Below are positions 1-6,573 of a stretch of 9,135 nucleotides of DNA, one piece after another; within the stretch, counting starts at the first letter, position 1; every line of letters begins with the position of its first letter. Under the pieces are notes generated by a model, which was given only the letters and a program-made list of their open reading frames with translations, was not told the DNA's origin and did not search any database. Where the stretch lies: NCBI GenBank assembly GCA_020627605.1, contig JAHDGO010000063.1, positions 1 through 9,135 of the forward strand, written 5' to 3'. The DNA comes from Yoonia sp. (lineage in GTDB: Bacteria > Pseudomonadota > Alphaproteobacteria > Rhodobacterales > Rhodobacteraceae). The position numbers and the translations under genes are program-made.

Positions 1-181
1 CCTGTGTCCACTTTGCGGACAGCTCTGCAGATTTGCCAGCTGCGTCCAGCGCAACAGACGACATCTTTTCGGCCAGGGCAGTCTGGTTCTTGAACTGCTC
101 TTCCATTGCTTTTGTGTCGACAGGGAACGCGCCTGTCATGTCTTTGAAGATCGCTGTGAAGTCTTGTGTCTTAGTAGCCAT
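1..181 (-). CDS. phaP: Phasin (PHA granule-associated protein), 5' part only
   Basis: Only the first 60 codons are present; the gene continues beyond the left edge. The protein begins MATKTQDFTAIFKDMTGAF, then has an acidic/amphipathic helical stretch (roughly residues 24-60) rich in Ala, Lys and Glu. This resembles the N-terminus of alphaproteobacterial phasins. Phasins are small amphipathic proteins that coat PHB granules in the cytoplasm and control granule size and number. The ATG at 181 is preceded by an AAGGTGGGA-like ribosome binding site about 8 bases upstream. The gene lies downstream of phaC on the same strand, after a gap of 159 bases that holds two PhaR-type operators, so it probably has its own repressible promoter as well as possible read-through from phaC. 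Identification rests on sequence resemblance and on the PHA neighbourhood. The C-terminal two thirds cannot be judged. Confidence 0.87.
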   Translation of the reverse strand, partial: MATKTQDFTAIFKDMTGAFPVDTKAMEEQFKNQTALAEKMSSVALDAAGKSAELSAKWTQ

Positions 182-249
182 TGTTCCCACCTTTCGGGTA
201 TCATGTGAATTTCGGTTGCAAGCGGTTAGCCTGCTTTTCTGTTCTGCAC

Positions 250-280
250 ACAATATGCATGCTGCAGCGCAGCATTTCAA
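250..280 (-). promoter_or_regulatory. Predicted phaP promoter
   Basis: On the minus strand a -35-like TTGAAA (275-280) and a -10-like TATTGT (250-255) are separated by 19 bases. A 17-base spacing to CATATT is an alternative. The TATTGT context is repeated at the phaZ promoter, which supports this assignment. A PhaR-type palindrome fills the spacer and a second one lies just upstream of the -35 element. A transcription start near 243 would leave a 5' leader of about 60 bases. The elements are seen directly; their use is inferred. Confidence 0.45.
260..274. promoter_or_regulatory. PhaR-type operator 1 upstream of phaP
   Basis: TGCTGC-AGC-GCAGCA is a perfect interrupted palindrome whose core at 262-272 is CTGC-N3-GCAG. 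In Paracoccus and Rhodobacter the repressor PhaR binds TGC-rich sites of the CTGC-N3/4-GCAG type and is released by PHB. The site sits between the predicted -35 and -10 of phaP, a position that would block RNA polymerase. A looser partner, CTGC-N9-GCAT, lies at 244-260. It resembles the longer-spaced CTGC-N9-GCAG motif that I recall being reported for PhaR in Rhodobacter sphaeroides. Confidence 0.72.
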
Positions 281-288
281 GTGTTTTT

Positions 289-299
289 CTGCACTGCAG
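289..299. promoter_or_regulatory. PhaR-type operator 2 upstream of phaP
   Basis: CTGC-ACT-GCAG is a second exact CTGC-N3-GCAG palindrome. Its centre is 27 bases from that of operator 1, and it lies just upstream (in the phaP sense) of the predicted -35 element. A further degenerate half-site pair, CTGC-AAA-TGCG, follows at 311-321. The spacing of two and a half helical turns would place two bound dimers on opposite faces of the helix. Confidence 0.68.
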
Positions 300-340
300 C
301 ATAAATTTTTCTGCAAATGCGAAAAGGCTAGGAAATTGGG

Positions 341-2137
341 TTACTTAGCGACAACGTAGGTGCCCGGCGCCGGGCCGAGAACCGGGTGTTTGTCGTCTCC
401 CGGTTGTCTTGCGGGGACTTTTTTGCCTGATTTCTTTGACAACCACGCATCCCAGCGCGGCCACCAGGACCCTTCATGCTTGTCCGCCGCGTCCTGCCAG
501 TCATCCGCCGTCAGACCCAGTTCCGGGTTGGTGTAGTGGCCGTATTTCTTCTTGCTGGGCGGGTTCACGATCCCGGCGATGTGACCGCTTTCGGACAGGA
601 TGAATGTCTTGTCTTTCGATCCCATCTTCTGGACGCCGCTGTAGCTGCTTTTCCACGCGGCGATGTGGTCCGTCTCGCAGGCGATGGCGCAAAGGGGGAC
701 GGTGACGTCCTTGATCTGCACGGTCTCACCGGCGATTTCGAACCCTGTGGTGGCGAATTTGTCGTCCTGACACAGCCCGCGCAGATATTCCATCGCCATG
801 CAGGCGGGCAGGTTTGTTCCGTCACCGTTCCAATAAAGCAGATCAAACGCCGGTGGCGCCTTGCCCATCATGTAGCTTTTGATTGCCGGGCCATAGATCA
901 GGTCGTTGGAGCGCAGGTAGGAGAACGTGCGCGACATGAAGAAACTGTCGAGGACACCGTTTTCCGCAACCTCATCAGCGATCCCATCGACAAAGTCGTC
1001 ATCGAGGAAGACGCCCACCTCACCCCGGTCGGAAAAATCCGTCAGCGTGGTAAAGAATGTCGCAGAATTGATGGAGGTATCCTTGCGCTTTTTCATCAGC
1101 GCGAGCGTCATCGCGAGCGTTGTTCCGGCAATGCAATAGCCCACCGCGTTGATCTTCTTGACGCCGCAGATCGCCTTTACTTCGTTGATCGCGGTCAGAT
1201 AGCCATCTTCGACATAGTCAGTCATCGACGTGTCGCGATACCCCGCATCGGGGTTCACCCAAGACACCACAAAGACGGTATAGCCTTGATCGACGGCCCA
1301 TTTGATCAGGCTGTTCGCTGGCTTGAGGTCCAGTATGTAGAATTTGTTGATCCATGGCGGAAAGATCAGCAGCGGCGTGTCATGTACCTTTTCGGTGCTG
1401 GGCGCATATTGGATCAGCTCGAACATGTGGTTGCGGTAAACAATAGAGCCGGGTGTTGTGGCCAGATTTTCACCAAGCTTGAAGGCCTTCTTGTCGGCCA
1501 GCGTGACAACCAGATCGCCCTCATTCGCCTCGAGATCCGCAATCAGGTTTTCCAGGCCGGCCACAAGGCTTTCGCCTTCGGTCTCTGCTGCGAGCGCCAG
1601 TGCCTCGGGATTGGTCGGCAAGAAGTTCGTGGGGCTGACCATATCGACGATTTGCTGACTGAAGTAGCGCAAGCGCTTCTTTTCGGCCTCATCCAGCGTG
1701 TCGATATCCTCCACCGCTTGCTGCACCGCAGAGGCGTTCATCAGATATTGCTGCTTGATGAAGTTGAAATAAGGGTTCGTTTCCCACAGCTCATGCGCAA
1801 AGCGGCGATCCTTGGGGGTTTCATCTGTGGGCGGTTCCAGTTTGCCCTGCGCCAGCAGGTGCTGTGCCTCAACATAATGTTTGACGGACTTGCCCCAGAA
1901 TTCCAGCTGATGCTCCAGCAGTTTTGCAGGATTATGCATCATTTCAGTCATATAGGCGGTCGCGGCCTTGAGGTAGAGTTCCTGACTTGGTCCTTGCAAG
2001 GTGGGGGCCACCTGCCGCCCCTGCCCCATGACACGCAGCAGACGTTGGGTCAGCTCTTCGACCTTCGCAAGATTTGCCTCCAGCTTGGCCACATTGGCAC
2101 CGGCTGTTTTGCTTGACTCCAAATCCTTTGTTGTCAT
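341..2137 (-). CDS. phaC: Class I poly(3-hydroxyalkanoate) synthase PhaC
   Basis: This 598-residue protein polymerises (R)-3-hydroxyacyl-CoA, mainly 3-hydroxybutyryl-CoA, into PHB at the granule surface, releasing CoA. Its length matches class I synthases (about 590 residues, active without a PhaE/PhaR subunit). An N-terminal domain (about 1-200) is followed by an alpha/beta-hydrolase catalytic domain. Visible signatures are PPWINKFYILDL (260-271), the lipase-like box GYCIAG with nucleophile Cys335, the catalytic Asp490 in ETDHI, His519 in SGHIAGIVNPP, and the C-terminal GSWWPRWDAWL (556-566). Spacing of Cys, Asp and His matches the Cupriavidus necator triad. The ATG at 2137 was chosen because AGGAAGG lies 5 bases upstream; a longer open frame continues to 3010 but is only the antisense of phaZ. 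phaZ starts 69 bases away on the other strand and phaP follows downstream. A PhaR-type palindrome lies in the shared upstream region. Confidence 0.96.
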   Translation of the reverse strand: MTTKDLESSKTAGANVAKLEANLAKVEELTQRLLRVMGQGRQVAPTLQGPSQELYLKAATAYMTEMMHNPAKLLEHQLEFWGKSVKHYVEAQHLLAQGKLEPPTDETPKDRRFAHELWETNPYFNFIKQQYLMNASAVQQAVEDIDTLDEAEKKRLRYFSQQIVDMVSPTNFLPTNPEALALAAETEGESLVAGLENLIADLEANEGDLVVTLADKKAFKLGENLATTPGSIVYRNHMFELIQYAPSTEKVHDTPLLIFPPWINKFYILDLKPANSLIKWAVDQGYTVFVVSWVNPDAGYRDTSMTDYVEDGYLTAINEVKAICGVKKINAVGYCIAGTTLAMTLALMKKRKDTSINSATFFTTLTDFSDRGEVGVFLDDDFVDGIADEVAENGVLDSFFMSRTFSYLRSNDLIYGPAIKSYMMGKAPPAFDLLYWNGDGTNLPACMAMEYLRGLCQDDKFATTGFEIAGETVQIKDVTVPLCAIACETDHIAAWKSSYSGVQKMGSKDKTFILSESGHIAGIVNPPSKKKYGHYTNPELGLTADDWQDAADKHEGSWWPRWDAWLSKKSGKKVPARQPGDDKHPVLGPAPGTYVVAK

Positions 2138-2155
2138 GGTGACCTTCCTGCCTCT

Positions 2156-2173
2156 ATGCTGCGCTTGCAGCAT
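2156..2173. promoter_or_regulatory. PhaR-type operator between phaC and phaZ
   Basis: ATGCTGC-GCTT-GCAGCAT is a perfect palindrome with 7-base arms and a 4-base centre; its core is CTGC-N4-GCAG (2159-2170). It lies in the 69-base divergent intergenic region, just upstream of the predicted phaZ -10 element and about 20 bases upstream of the phaC start codon. One bound repressor could therefore act on both genes. The motif type matches known PhaR sites of Paracoccus and Rhodobacter; binding here is inferred. Confidence 0.7.
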
Positions 2174-2176
2174 GCG

Positions 2177-2182
2177 TATTGT
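2177..2182 (+). promoter_or_regulatory. Predicted phaZ -10 element
   Basis: TATTGT, preceded by GCATGCG and followed by GTG, repeats the predicted phaP -10 region almost base for base, in the same position relative to the PhaR palindrome. A start near 2189 would give a leader of about 18 bases containing the phaZ ribosome binding site GGAGAG (2194-2199). No convincing -35 hexamer is visible upstream (around 2150-2156), so the promoter may be weak or activator-aided. Confidence 0.4.
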
Positions 2183-2206
2183 GTGTGACCATCGGAGAGC
2201 GATCAA

Positions 2207-3478
2207 ATGAAGTATATGATGACCTACGACCTGATGGAAAGCATGCGCAACACCAACCAGTGGTTGGGCGCAACTGCCCGCGCCTATGCTGCATATCCAA
2301 TGATGTCCTGGGGTGCAAATCCGGCCATTGACTGGCTGAAGGCCTGGGGCGAGGTGACGGAGCGCACGTTTTCGCGCATGGTGGTCAAGCCTGACTGGAA
2401 TATTCCGCCTGTCACCGGCGAAAAGGGCAAGGATTATCCTGTTGTTGTCGAAACGGTGGTGGAAAAGCCTTTTGGCGATCTGATACACTTTACCATGCCG
2501 GGCCGCGCCGCAAGCAAGCGCCGCGTCATGCTGGTCGCCCCGATGTCCGGCCATTACGCCACCCTGCTGCGCAAAACCGTGATCAGCCTGCTGCCCGACG
2601 CCGACGTTTACATCACCGACTGGCACAACGCGCGCGACATCCCTGTCAGCGCGGGCAAGTTCGATGTCGAGGATTACACCCTCTATCTGATGGAGTTCAT
2701 GCGCGCCCTTGGCCCTGACACCCATGTGATCGCCGTCTGTCAGCCCGTGCCATTGGCGCTGGCCGCCACCGCCTATCTGGCAGAGCTGGACCCCGACGCG
2801 CAGCCACGCTCGCTGACCCTCATCGGTGGGCCTGTGGACCCTGAGGCGAACCACACCGAAGTCACCGATTTTGGCCGCTCTGTCACCATGGGGCAGCTGG
2901 AACAGACCATGATCCAGCGCGTCGGTTTCAAATATGATGGTGTGGGCCGCATGGTCTATCCGGGGTTGCTGCAACTGGCCTCTTTCATCTCTATGAATGC
3001 CGAAACCCATAGCAACGCCTTCCGCGATGAGATCATCCGCGTCGCCAAAGGCGAAGCGTCAGAGCATGACCGCCACAATGATTTCTACGATGAATATCTG
3101 GCGGTGATGGACATGACGGCAGAGTTTTACCCGTCCACCGTCGAACGCATCTTCAAAGGCCGCGAGATTGCGCAGAACGCCTTTGAGGTTGCTGGTCACA
3201 AGGTCGATTTCAGCAAGATCACGACGGTCGCCGTCAAGATTGTCGAGGGCGAGGAAGACGATATCTCTGCCCCCGGCCAGTGTCTTGCGGCCCTTGGCCT
3301 GCTGACTGGTCTGCCTGATGACAAGAAAGCCGCGCATCTTGAAGCCGGTGCAGGCCACTATGGCATCTTTGCCGGGCGCAGCTGGCGCAATAACATCCGC
3401 CCGCTGGTGCTGGATTTCATTGACGCCAACAGCGGCAGCCGGACACGTAAGTCCGGCAAGGTTGTGAACCTCAAATAG
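2207..3478 (+). CDS. phaZ: Intracellular poly(3-hydroxybutyrate) depolymerase PhaZ
   Basis: This 423-residue cytoplasmic enzyme mobilises native PHB granules, hydrolysing or thiolysing the polymer to 3-hydroxybutyrate units. It matches the C. necator PhaZ1 family (about 419 residues), not the secreted depolymerases: there is no signal peptide. The start MKYMMTYDLMES, the PMSGHYATL segment (112-120), TDWHNARD (137-144) and the nucleophile motif VCQP with Cys178 are typical. The likely acid is Asp351 or Asp352 in EGEEDDISAPGQC, and His384 in AGHYGIFAGR completes the triad. Family nucleophiles sit in a C-Q-P context instead of a serine lipase box. The ATG has GGAGAG 7 bases upstream. It is divergent from phaC, with which it shares an operator-bearing intergenic region, and it ends 20 bases before the end of a convergent alpha/beta-hydrolase gene. 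Confidence 0.95.
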   Translation: MKYMMTYDLMESMRNTNQWLGATARAYAAYPMMSWGANPAIDWLKAWGEVTERTFSRMVVKPDWNIPPVTGEKGKDYPVVVETVVEKPFGDLIHFTMPGRAASKRRVMLVAPMSGHYATLLRKTVISLLPDADVYITDWHNARDIPVSAGKFDVEDYTLYLMEFMRALGPDTHVIAVCQPVPLALAATAYLAELDPDAQPRSLTLIGGPVDPEANHTEVTDFGRSVTMGQLEQTMIQRVGFKYDGVGRMVYPGLLQLASFISMNAETHSNAFRDEIIRVAKGEASEHDRHNDFYDEYLAVMDMTAEFYPSTVERIFKGREIAQNAFEVAGHKVDFSKITTVAVKIVEGEEDDISAPGQCLAALGLLTGLPDDKKAAHLEAGAGHYGIFAGRSWRNNIRPLVLDFIDANSGSRTRKSGKVVNLK

Positions 3479-3498
3479 TCTGGAAACAGGTCCGGCTG

Positions 3499-4212
3499 CT
3501 ACCGCAGTAGCATCGGCAGTTTCAGCCAGCGGCGCAGCGCATCGGTTGTCGCCTCCGGTGCTTCCATCGTGGGCAGATAGCCTGCGCCCTCGATGATCTC
3601 CAGACTTGCGAAGGGGATCAGCTCGGCCATGAACTCGTGCCGTTTGAGGTGGTACTGCCCGTCATGGCGGCCGCAGATCACGGCGGTGGGTTGTTGAATG
3701 TCGCGCAGGGTCGCCTGCTGATCCTTGCGGCGCTGCAAGGCGCGGGCCTGCCGCAGATACACCTCACGCCCCAGATCACGGCCCATTTGCGTCAGCTCAT
3801 GCACCAGTTCGACCTTGTCGGAATTGGGTGCCATCCATGTTGAATTGATTTCATGACGCAGCACATCGTCCCAGCGCCCGGCCTTGGCGGCAATCATATG
3901 CGGCTCGCGTGCCGCTGCGGTCTCTGGCGTGTCGGCCTGAGCCGTGGTGGCGATAAAGGCGTTTCTGGTGATCCGCTCTGACGCGCGGCGCAAAAGCTCC
4001 ATCGCGACCATGCCGCCAAAGCCCATGCCGACCACCGCAAATTTTGACGGGGCCCATGTCAGGATCTGGCTGGCGATCTCTTCCATCCGCTCCCCCTGGG
4101 TGGGCGGGACAAGCATCACCGCGTGATCGCGCGACAAATCCTGCATTTGATGCGCAAAGACACGGGCATCCGCCAGCATTGGCGGGATAAAGACCACGGG
4201 GTCATGGGACAT
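3499..4212 (-). CDS. Alpha/beta-hydrolase-fold protein lacking catalytic Ser and His (probable pseudoenzyme)
   Basis: The 237 residues have the layout of a small alpha/beta-hydrolase: an N-terminal strand VVFIPPMLADARVF in the oxyanion-loop position, a nucleophile-elbow segment VVGMGFGGMVAMELL (60-74), the acid-loop segment ICGRHDGQY (179-187, Asp184 kept) and the C-terminal EGAGYLPTMEAPE (208-220). The nucleophile position of the usual G-x-S-x-G is Gly64 (codon GGC) and the usual catalytic His of GxGHLP is Tyr212 (codon TAT). Each change is one transition away from the catalytic codon. The frame is otherwise intact and family-length, so the gene looks maintained and not decayed. A binding, scaffold or regulatory role is possible but unproven. 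The start ATG has only a weak AGGG 10 bases upstream, and an in-frame TAA lies 21 bases before it. It is the last gene of the minus-strand group, convergent with phaZ. Confidence 0.85.
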   Translation of the reverse strand: MSHDPVVFIPPMLADARVFAHQMQDLSRDHAVMLVPPTQGERMEEIASQILTWAPSKFAVVGMGFGGMVAMELLRRASERITRNAFIATTAQADTPETAAAREPHMIAAKAGRWDDVLRHEINSTWMAPNSDKVELVHELTQMGRDLGREVYLRQARALQRRKDQQATLRDIQQPTAVICGRHDGQYHLKRHEFMAELIPFASLEIIEGAGYLPTMEAPEATTDALRRWLKLPMLLR

Positions 4213-4291
4213 GGCACAACGGCCCTGACATTACTGCTCAACCTGATTAACGGCTTTTTTACACTGTGGCGCGGGATGCCGCCCCACGCAA

Positions 4292-4305
4292 GCCTCAGCT
4301 GAGGC
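4292..4305. repeat. Perfect 14-base palindrome at the end of the hydrolase gene
   Basis: GCCTCAGCTGAGGC is self-complementary and covers the stop codon of the hydrolase gene that ends at 4295. With no natural loop and no following T-run on the minus strand it is not a convincing terminator. It could be a protein-binding site or chance in GC-rich sequence. The rest of the 82-base gap to the next gene (4213-4294) shows nothing recognisable. Confidence 0.25.
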
Positions 4306-5161
4306 CTTGGTCGGCACACCAAGCCAGAATTCGCCGGGCCAGTGGCCCAGTCTGGCCGGGAGAGAAGATATCACCCGCCATGACATGGCCCATCGCATCG
4401 TCTTGCGCTGTCTGGATCAGCATATGCGCCTCTGCCGGGCCACCCCAGCGCGCCATGACGGCGCGCGTGTTGTCTGCCCGCACCACCTGATCTGCATCGT
4501 TGAAACAGAAGAGCGCTGGCGTGGTAATGGCCGACAGGTCCGCCTTGCGCACCGCTCTCACCGCATCGGCCATGGTGTGGACTGCGGCGGTGTCATAGCG
4601 GACGGTCCAGTATCTGGCATGATCGTCGCTGATGACGTCAAAAGATCGCTCTGCACCAGCCACAAAGCGCGCCCAGTGCCTTGCAAACGGCAGATCAAGC
4701 AGCAGTTGCGCAAGCCGGTGTGTTAGCCCGAAATTGGGCGAGACATGCACAACTGCCCTTGCCTTGGCCCCATCGGCCAGCGCCAAGGTTGCCAGTGTGC
4801 ATCCGGTTGAACAGCCGATGATCACGACCTCATCCCCGATGGTTTGAGCGATGCTGATCGCCTCTGCCACATCGCGCCGCCAGTCGGACAGGCGTGCCTG
4901 CCCCATGGCGACACCATCCTGCCCGTGCCCGGTCAGCCGGGTGAAATGCAGGTTTGCGCCCAGCCCGTCGGCCACCAGATCAGGCAGCGGGCGGATTTCC
5001 TGCCCTGTGGCCGAAAACCCGTGGATGTAAAGGACGGCGCGCTTTGTCTTTGTCGCAGGCGCACCGGCCCATACGATCTGTTTGGCACAACCGGGGCGCA
5101 GGTTTTGCACCTGCGCCTCTGCTGCGGCCAGATCAGCCTCTATCGTCGCAAGATCAGGCAA
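4295..5161 (-). CDS. Serine alpha/beta-hydrolase (monoacylglycerol lipase/carboxylesterase-like)
   Basis: The 288-residue protein has a complete catalytic set: the oxyanion-hole motif HGFSATGQE (47-55), nucleophile elbow GCSTG with Ser118, an acid in FNDADQVV (Asp222 or Asp224) and His259 in AMGHV. A lid-like insertion lies between about 140 and 205. It resembles the Hydrolase_4 / S33-type esterases and lipases acting on carboxyl esters; the substrate is not evident. No signal peptide is visible, so it is probably cytoplasmic. The only suitable start is TTG at 5161, because the first in-frame ATG comes at codon 86, inside the conserved fold. The TTG overlaps the last 8 bases of the upstream transporter gene and has no clear ribosome binding site, pointing to translational coupling. 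It probably acts on a product of whatever the coupled GPH transporter imports (inference). Confidence 0.85.
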   Translation of the reverse strand: MPDLATIEADLAAAEAQVQNLRPGCAKQIVWAGAPATKTKRAVLYIHGFSATGQEIRPLPDLVADGLGANLHFTRLTGHGQDGVAMGQARLSDWRRDVAEAISIAQTIGDEVVIIGCSTGCTLATLALADGAKARAVVHVSPNFGLTHRLAQLLLDLPFARHWARFVAGAERSFDVISDDHARYWTVRYDTAAVHTMADAVRAVRKADLSAITTPALFCFNDADQVVRADNTRAVMARWGGPAEAHMLIQTAQDDAMGHVMAGDIFSPGQTGPLARRILAWCADQGLS

Positions 5162-6491
5162 GGGCGCGCCGTGCCATCGGGCGGTAGATCAGGGCCAGCC
5201 CAAGGATCGCCACCACCAGAATACCGGCGGGGATCAGTGTGATGGACAACTGCAAGGTGCCAAGCGCCGCATCGCTTTGGGGGACAAAGGCCTCTGTCGT
5301 TTCCTGCCATCCGGCAGCGGCGAGGGTCAGACCGAGGACCGCGGGGGCAACCGCATTCGCCAGCTTCTGTCCGAACAGCCAGATCGCGGAAAACGCCCCT
5401 TCGATCGCGGCACCGGTCTGGCGGCGGGTGACGTCCATCAGATCAGGGTAGATCGCCCAAGGGATTTGCTGGTAGGCCCCGTTTGTCATGCCGGCCAGCA
5501 CGAACATGCCGGCAATCACTGTCACGTTGACTGACGGCAGCATCGTATAAAGCGCGTAAAGCAGGACCACATAAAGGGTCAGCCCGATGATCAGCGCCTG
5601 CACCTTGCCCAGCCTGTTGGACAAGATCACCCAGACCGCCTGGCTGAGGATCGAGCCGACCACAAAGGTCGCGAACATCAGGCTGAGAACGCTCAGCGCC
5701 TCTGCCGCGCCGGACAGCGCCGTGTCGCCACTGTCCTGGATCAGATAGATCGCCGCAAAGGGCAGCCCCGCCGTAATCATTGCGATGGCCAGCGTCATGA
5801 CGCCGTAGATCAGCACCAACACAACAAAGGCCCGGTTGGCAAAGACCAGGCCGAACATCCCTGACAGGCTGACCGTTGCGGGCTGTTCGATCCGAGGTGC
5901 CTTGCGTGTCGCCCAGAGCGACAGCCAGACAGCACCAACCATCAGCGGCGTGACAGCAAGTGCCGCATTGGCATATCCGATTGACCCGGCCAAACCGGGG
6001 ATCAGCGCCCCGCCGATCAGAATACCGATACTGGCAAAGGCCATGCGAAACCCTGTCATGGCAGACCGTTCCTTGGGGTCTTGCGTGATCTCGCCTGATT
6101 GCGCGCCATAGGGGATCGCCACCATGGTAAAGCCCACCGTGGCCAGCACGAAGAAGCCAATCACCCAGGTGAGACTGCCAGCCGTCGCCATGCCGACCGG
6201 GGCAGCGAACAGCCCGACCATGCCGATGGCCATGACCACGACGCCAATGAACATCCATGGCGCGCGGCGTCCAAAGCGGCTGTTGGTCCTGTCACTGAGG
6301 TATCCGATGATCGGATCGGTGATCATGTCAAAGATCAGAACGGCCGTGGTCACGAACCCCGCGATCCCGACAGGCACGCCAAGAAAGGCGGTCAGATAGG
6401 TGAGGATCAGCAGCTGTTTGACGATGACAAAGACCACGATGCCCATGTCGGCCAGACCCCAGCCCGCCTTTTGCCCGAGTGATAGTGCCAT
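5154..6491 (-). CDS. GPH-family (MelB-like) MFS cation:sugar-type symporter
   Basis: A 445-residue integral membrane protein with about 12 hydrophobic segments. The second helix and following loop carry the GPH/MFS_2 signature: FDMITDP (54-60) followed by GYLSDRTNSRFGRRAPW (63-79). Asp55 and Asp59 stand at the same positions as the cation-site aspartates of E. coli MelB. GPH carriers couple Na+ or H+ to uptake of glycosides, pentosides, hexuronides and some other solutes; the actual solute here is unknown. The ATG at 6491 is preferred because GGGAGGGG lies 8 bases upstream; an alternative in-frame TTG at 6509 would put that site inside the coding region. The stop overlaps the start of the downstream hydrolase by 8 bases. 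It follows the ABHD10-like gene by 82 bases. Confidence 0.88.
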   Translation of the reverse strand: MALSLGQKAGWGLADMGIVVFVIVKQLLILTYLTAFLGVPVGIAGFVTTAVLIFDMITDPIIGYLSDRTNSRFGRRAPWMFIGVVVMAIGMVGLFAAPVGMATAGSLTWVIGFFVLATVGFTMVAIPYGAQSGEITQDPKERSAMTGFRMAFASIGILIGGALIPGLAGSIGYANAALAVTPLMVGAVWLSLWATRKAPRIEQPATVSLSGMFGLVFANRAFVVLVLIYGVMTLAIAMITAGLPFAAIYLIQDSGDTALSGAAEALSVLSLMFATFVVGSILSQAVWVILSNRLGKVQALIIGLTLYVVLLYALYTMLPSVNVTVIAGMFVLAGMTNGAYQQIPWAIYPDLMDVTRRQTGAAIEGAFSAIWLFGQKLANAVAPAVLGLTLAAAGWQETTEAFVPQSDAALGTLQLSITLIPAGILVVAILGLALIYRPMARRALA

Positions 6492-6499
6492 ATGTTCAT

Positions 6500-6507
6500 C
6501 CCCTCCC
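6500..6507 (-). promoter_or_regulatory. Strong ribosome binding site deciding the GPH transporter start
   Basis: On the minus strand GGGAGGGG is followed by 8 bases and ATG (6491). This fixes the start at 6491 in preference to the TTG at 6509. The surrounding 82-base gap (6492-6573) shows no terminator-like hairpin with a T-run, consistent with co-transcription with the upstream gene. Confidence 0.7.
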
Positions 6508-6573
6508 AAGGATTTCGGGCAAACTAAGCAGAGCGTCCCTCTTTCCCAAAGCGGAACGTGACGTCAGGGTGGA

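Noticed and set aside
476..2116. 546-codon open frame on the plus strand inside phaC
   Set aside because: It is a frame shadow of phaC in GC-rich sequence; the protein resembles no family and has no ribosome binding site worth noting. phaC on the opposite strand has all family motifs.
2138..3010. Open frame extending phaC upstream to 3010 on the minus strand (889 codons in all)
   Set aside because: The added part is the antisense of phaZ, has no PHA synthase similarity, and the true start at 2137 has an AGGAAGG ribosome binding site.
3497..3512. Hairpin TGCTAC-CGCA-GTAGCA between phaZ and the convergent hydrolase gene
   Set aside because: The stem is 6 pairs with no T-run on either strand and it overlaps the stop region of the hydrolase; too weak to call a terminator.
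4292..4305. 14-base palindrome considered as a transcription terminator
   Set aside because: There is no loop and no T-run downstream on the minus strand; listed only as a low-confidence repeat.
6492..6509. Alternative TTG start of the GPH transporter at 6509
   Set aside because: It would place the strong GGGAGGGG ribosome binding site inside the coding sequence; ATG 6491 fits this site.
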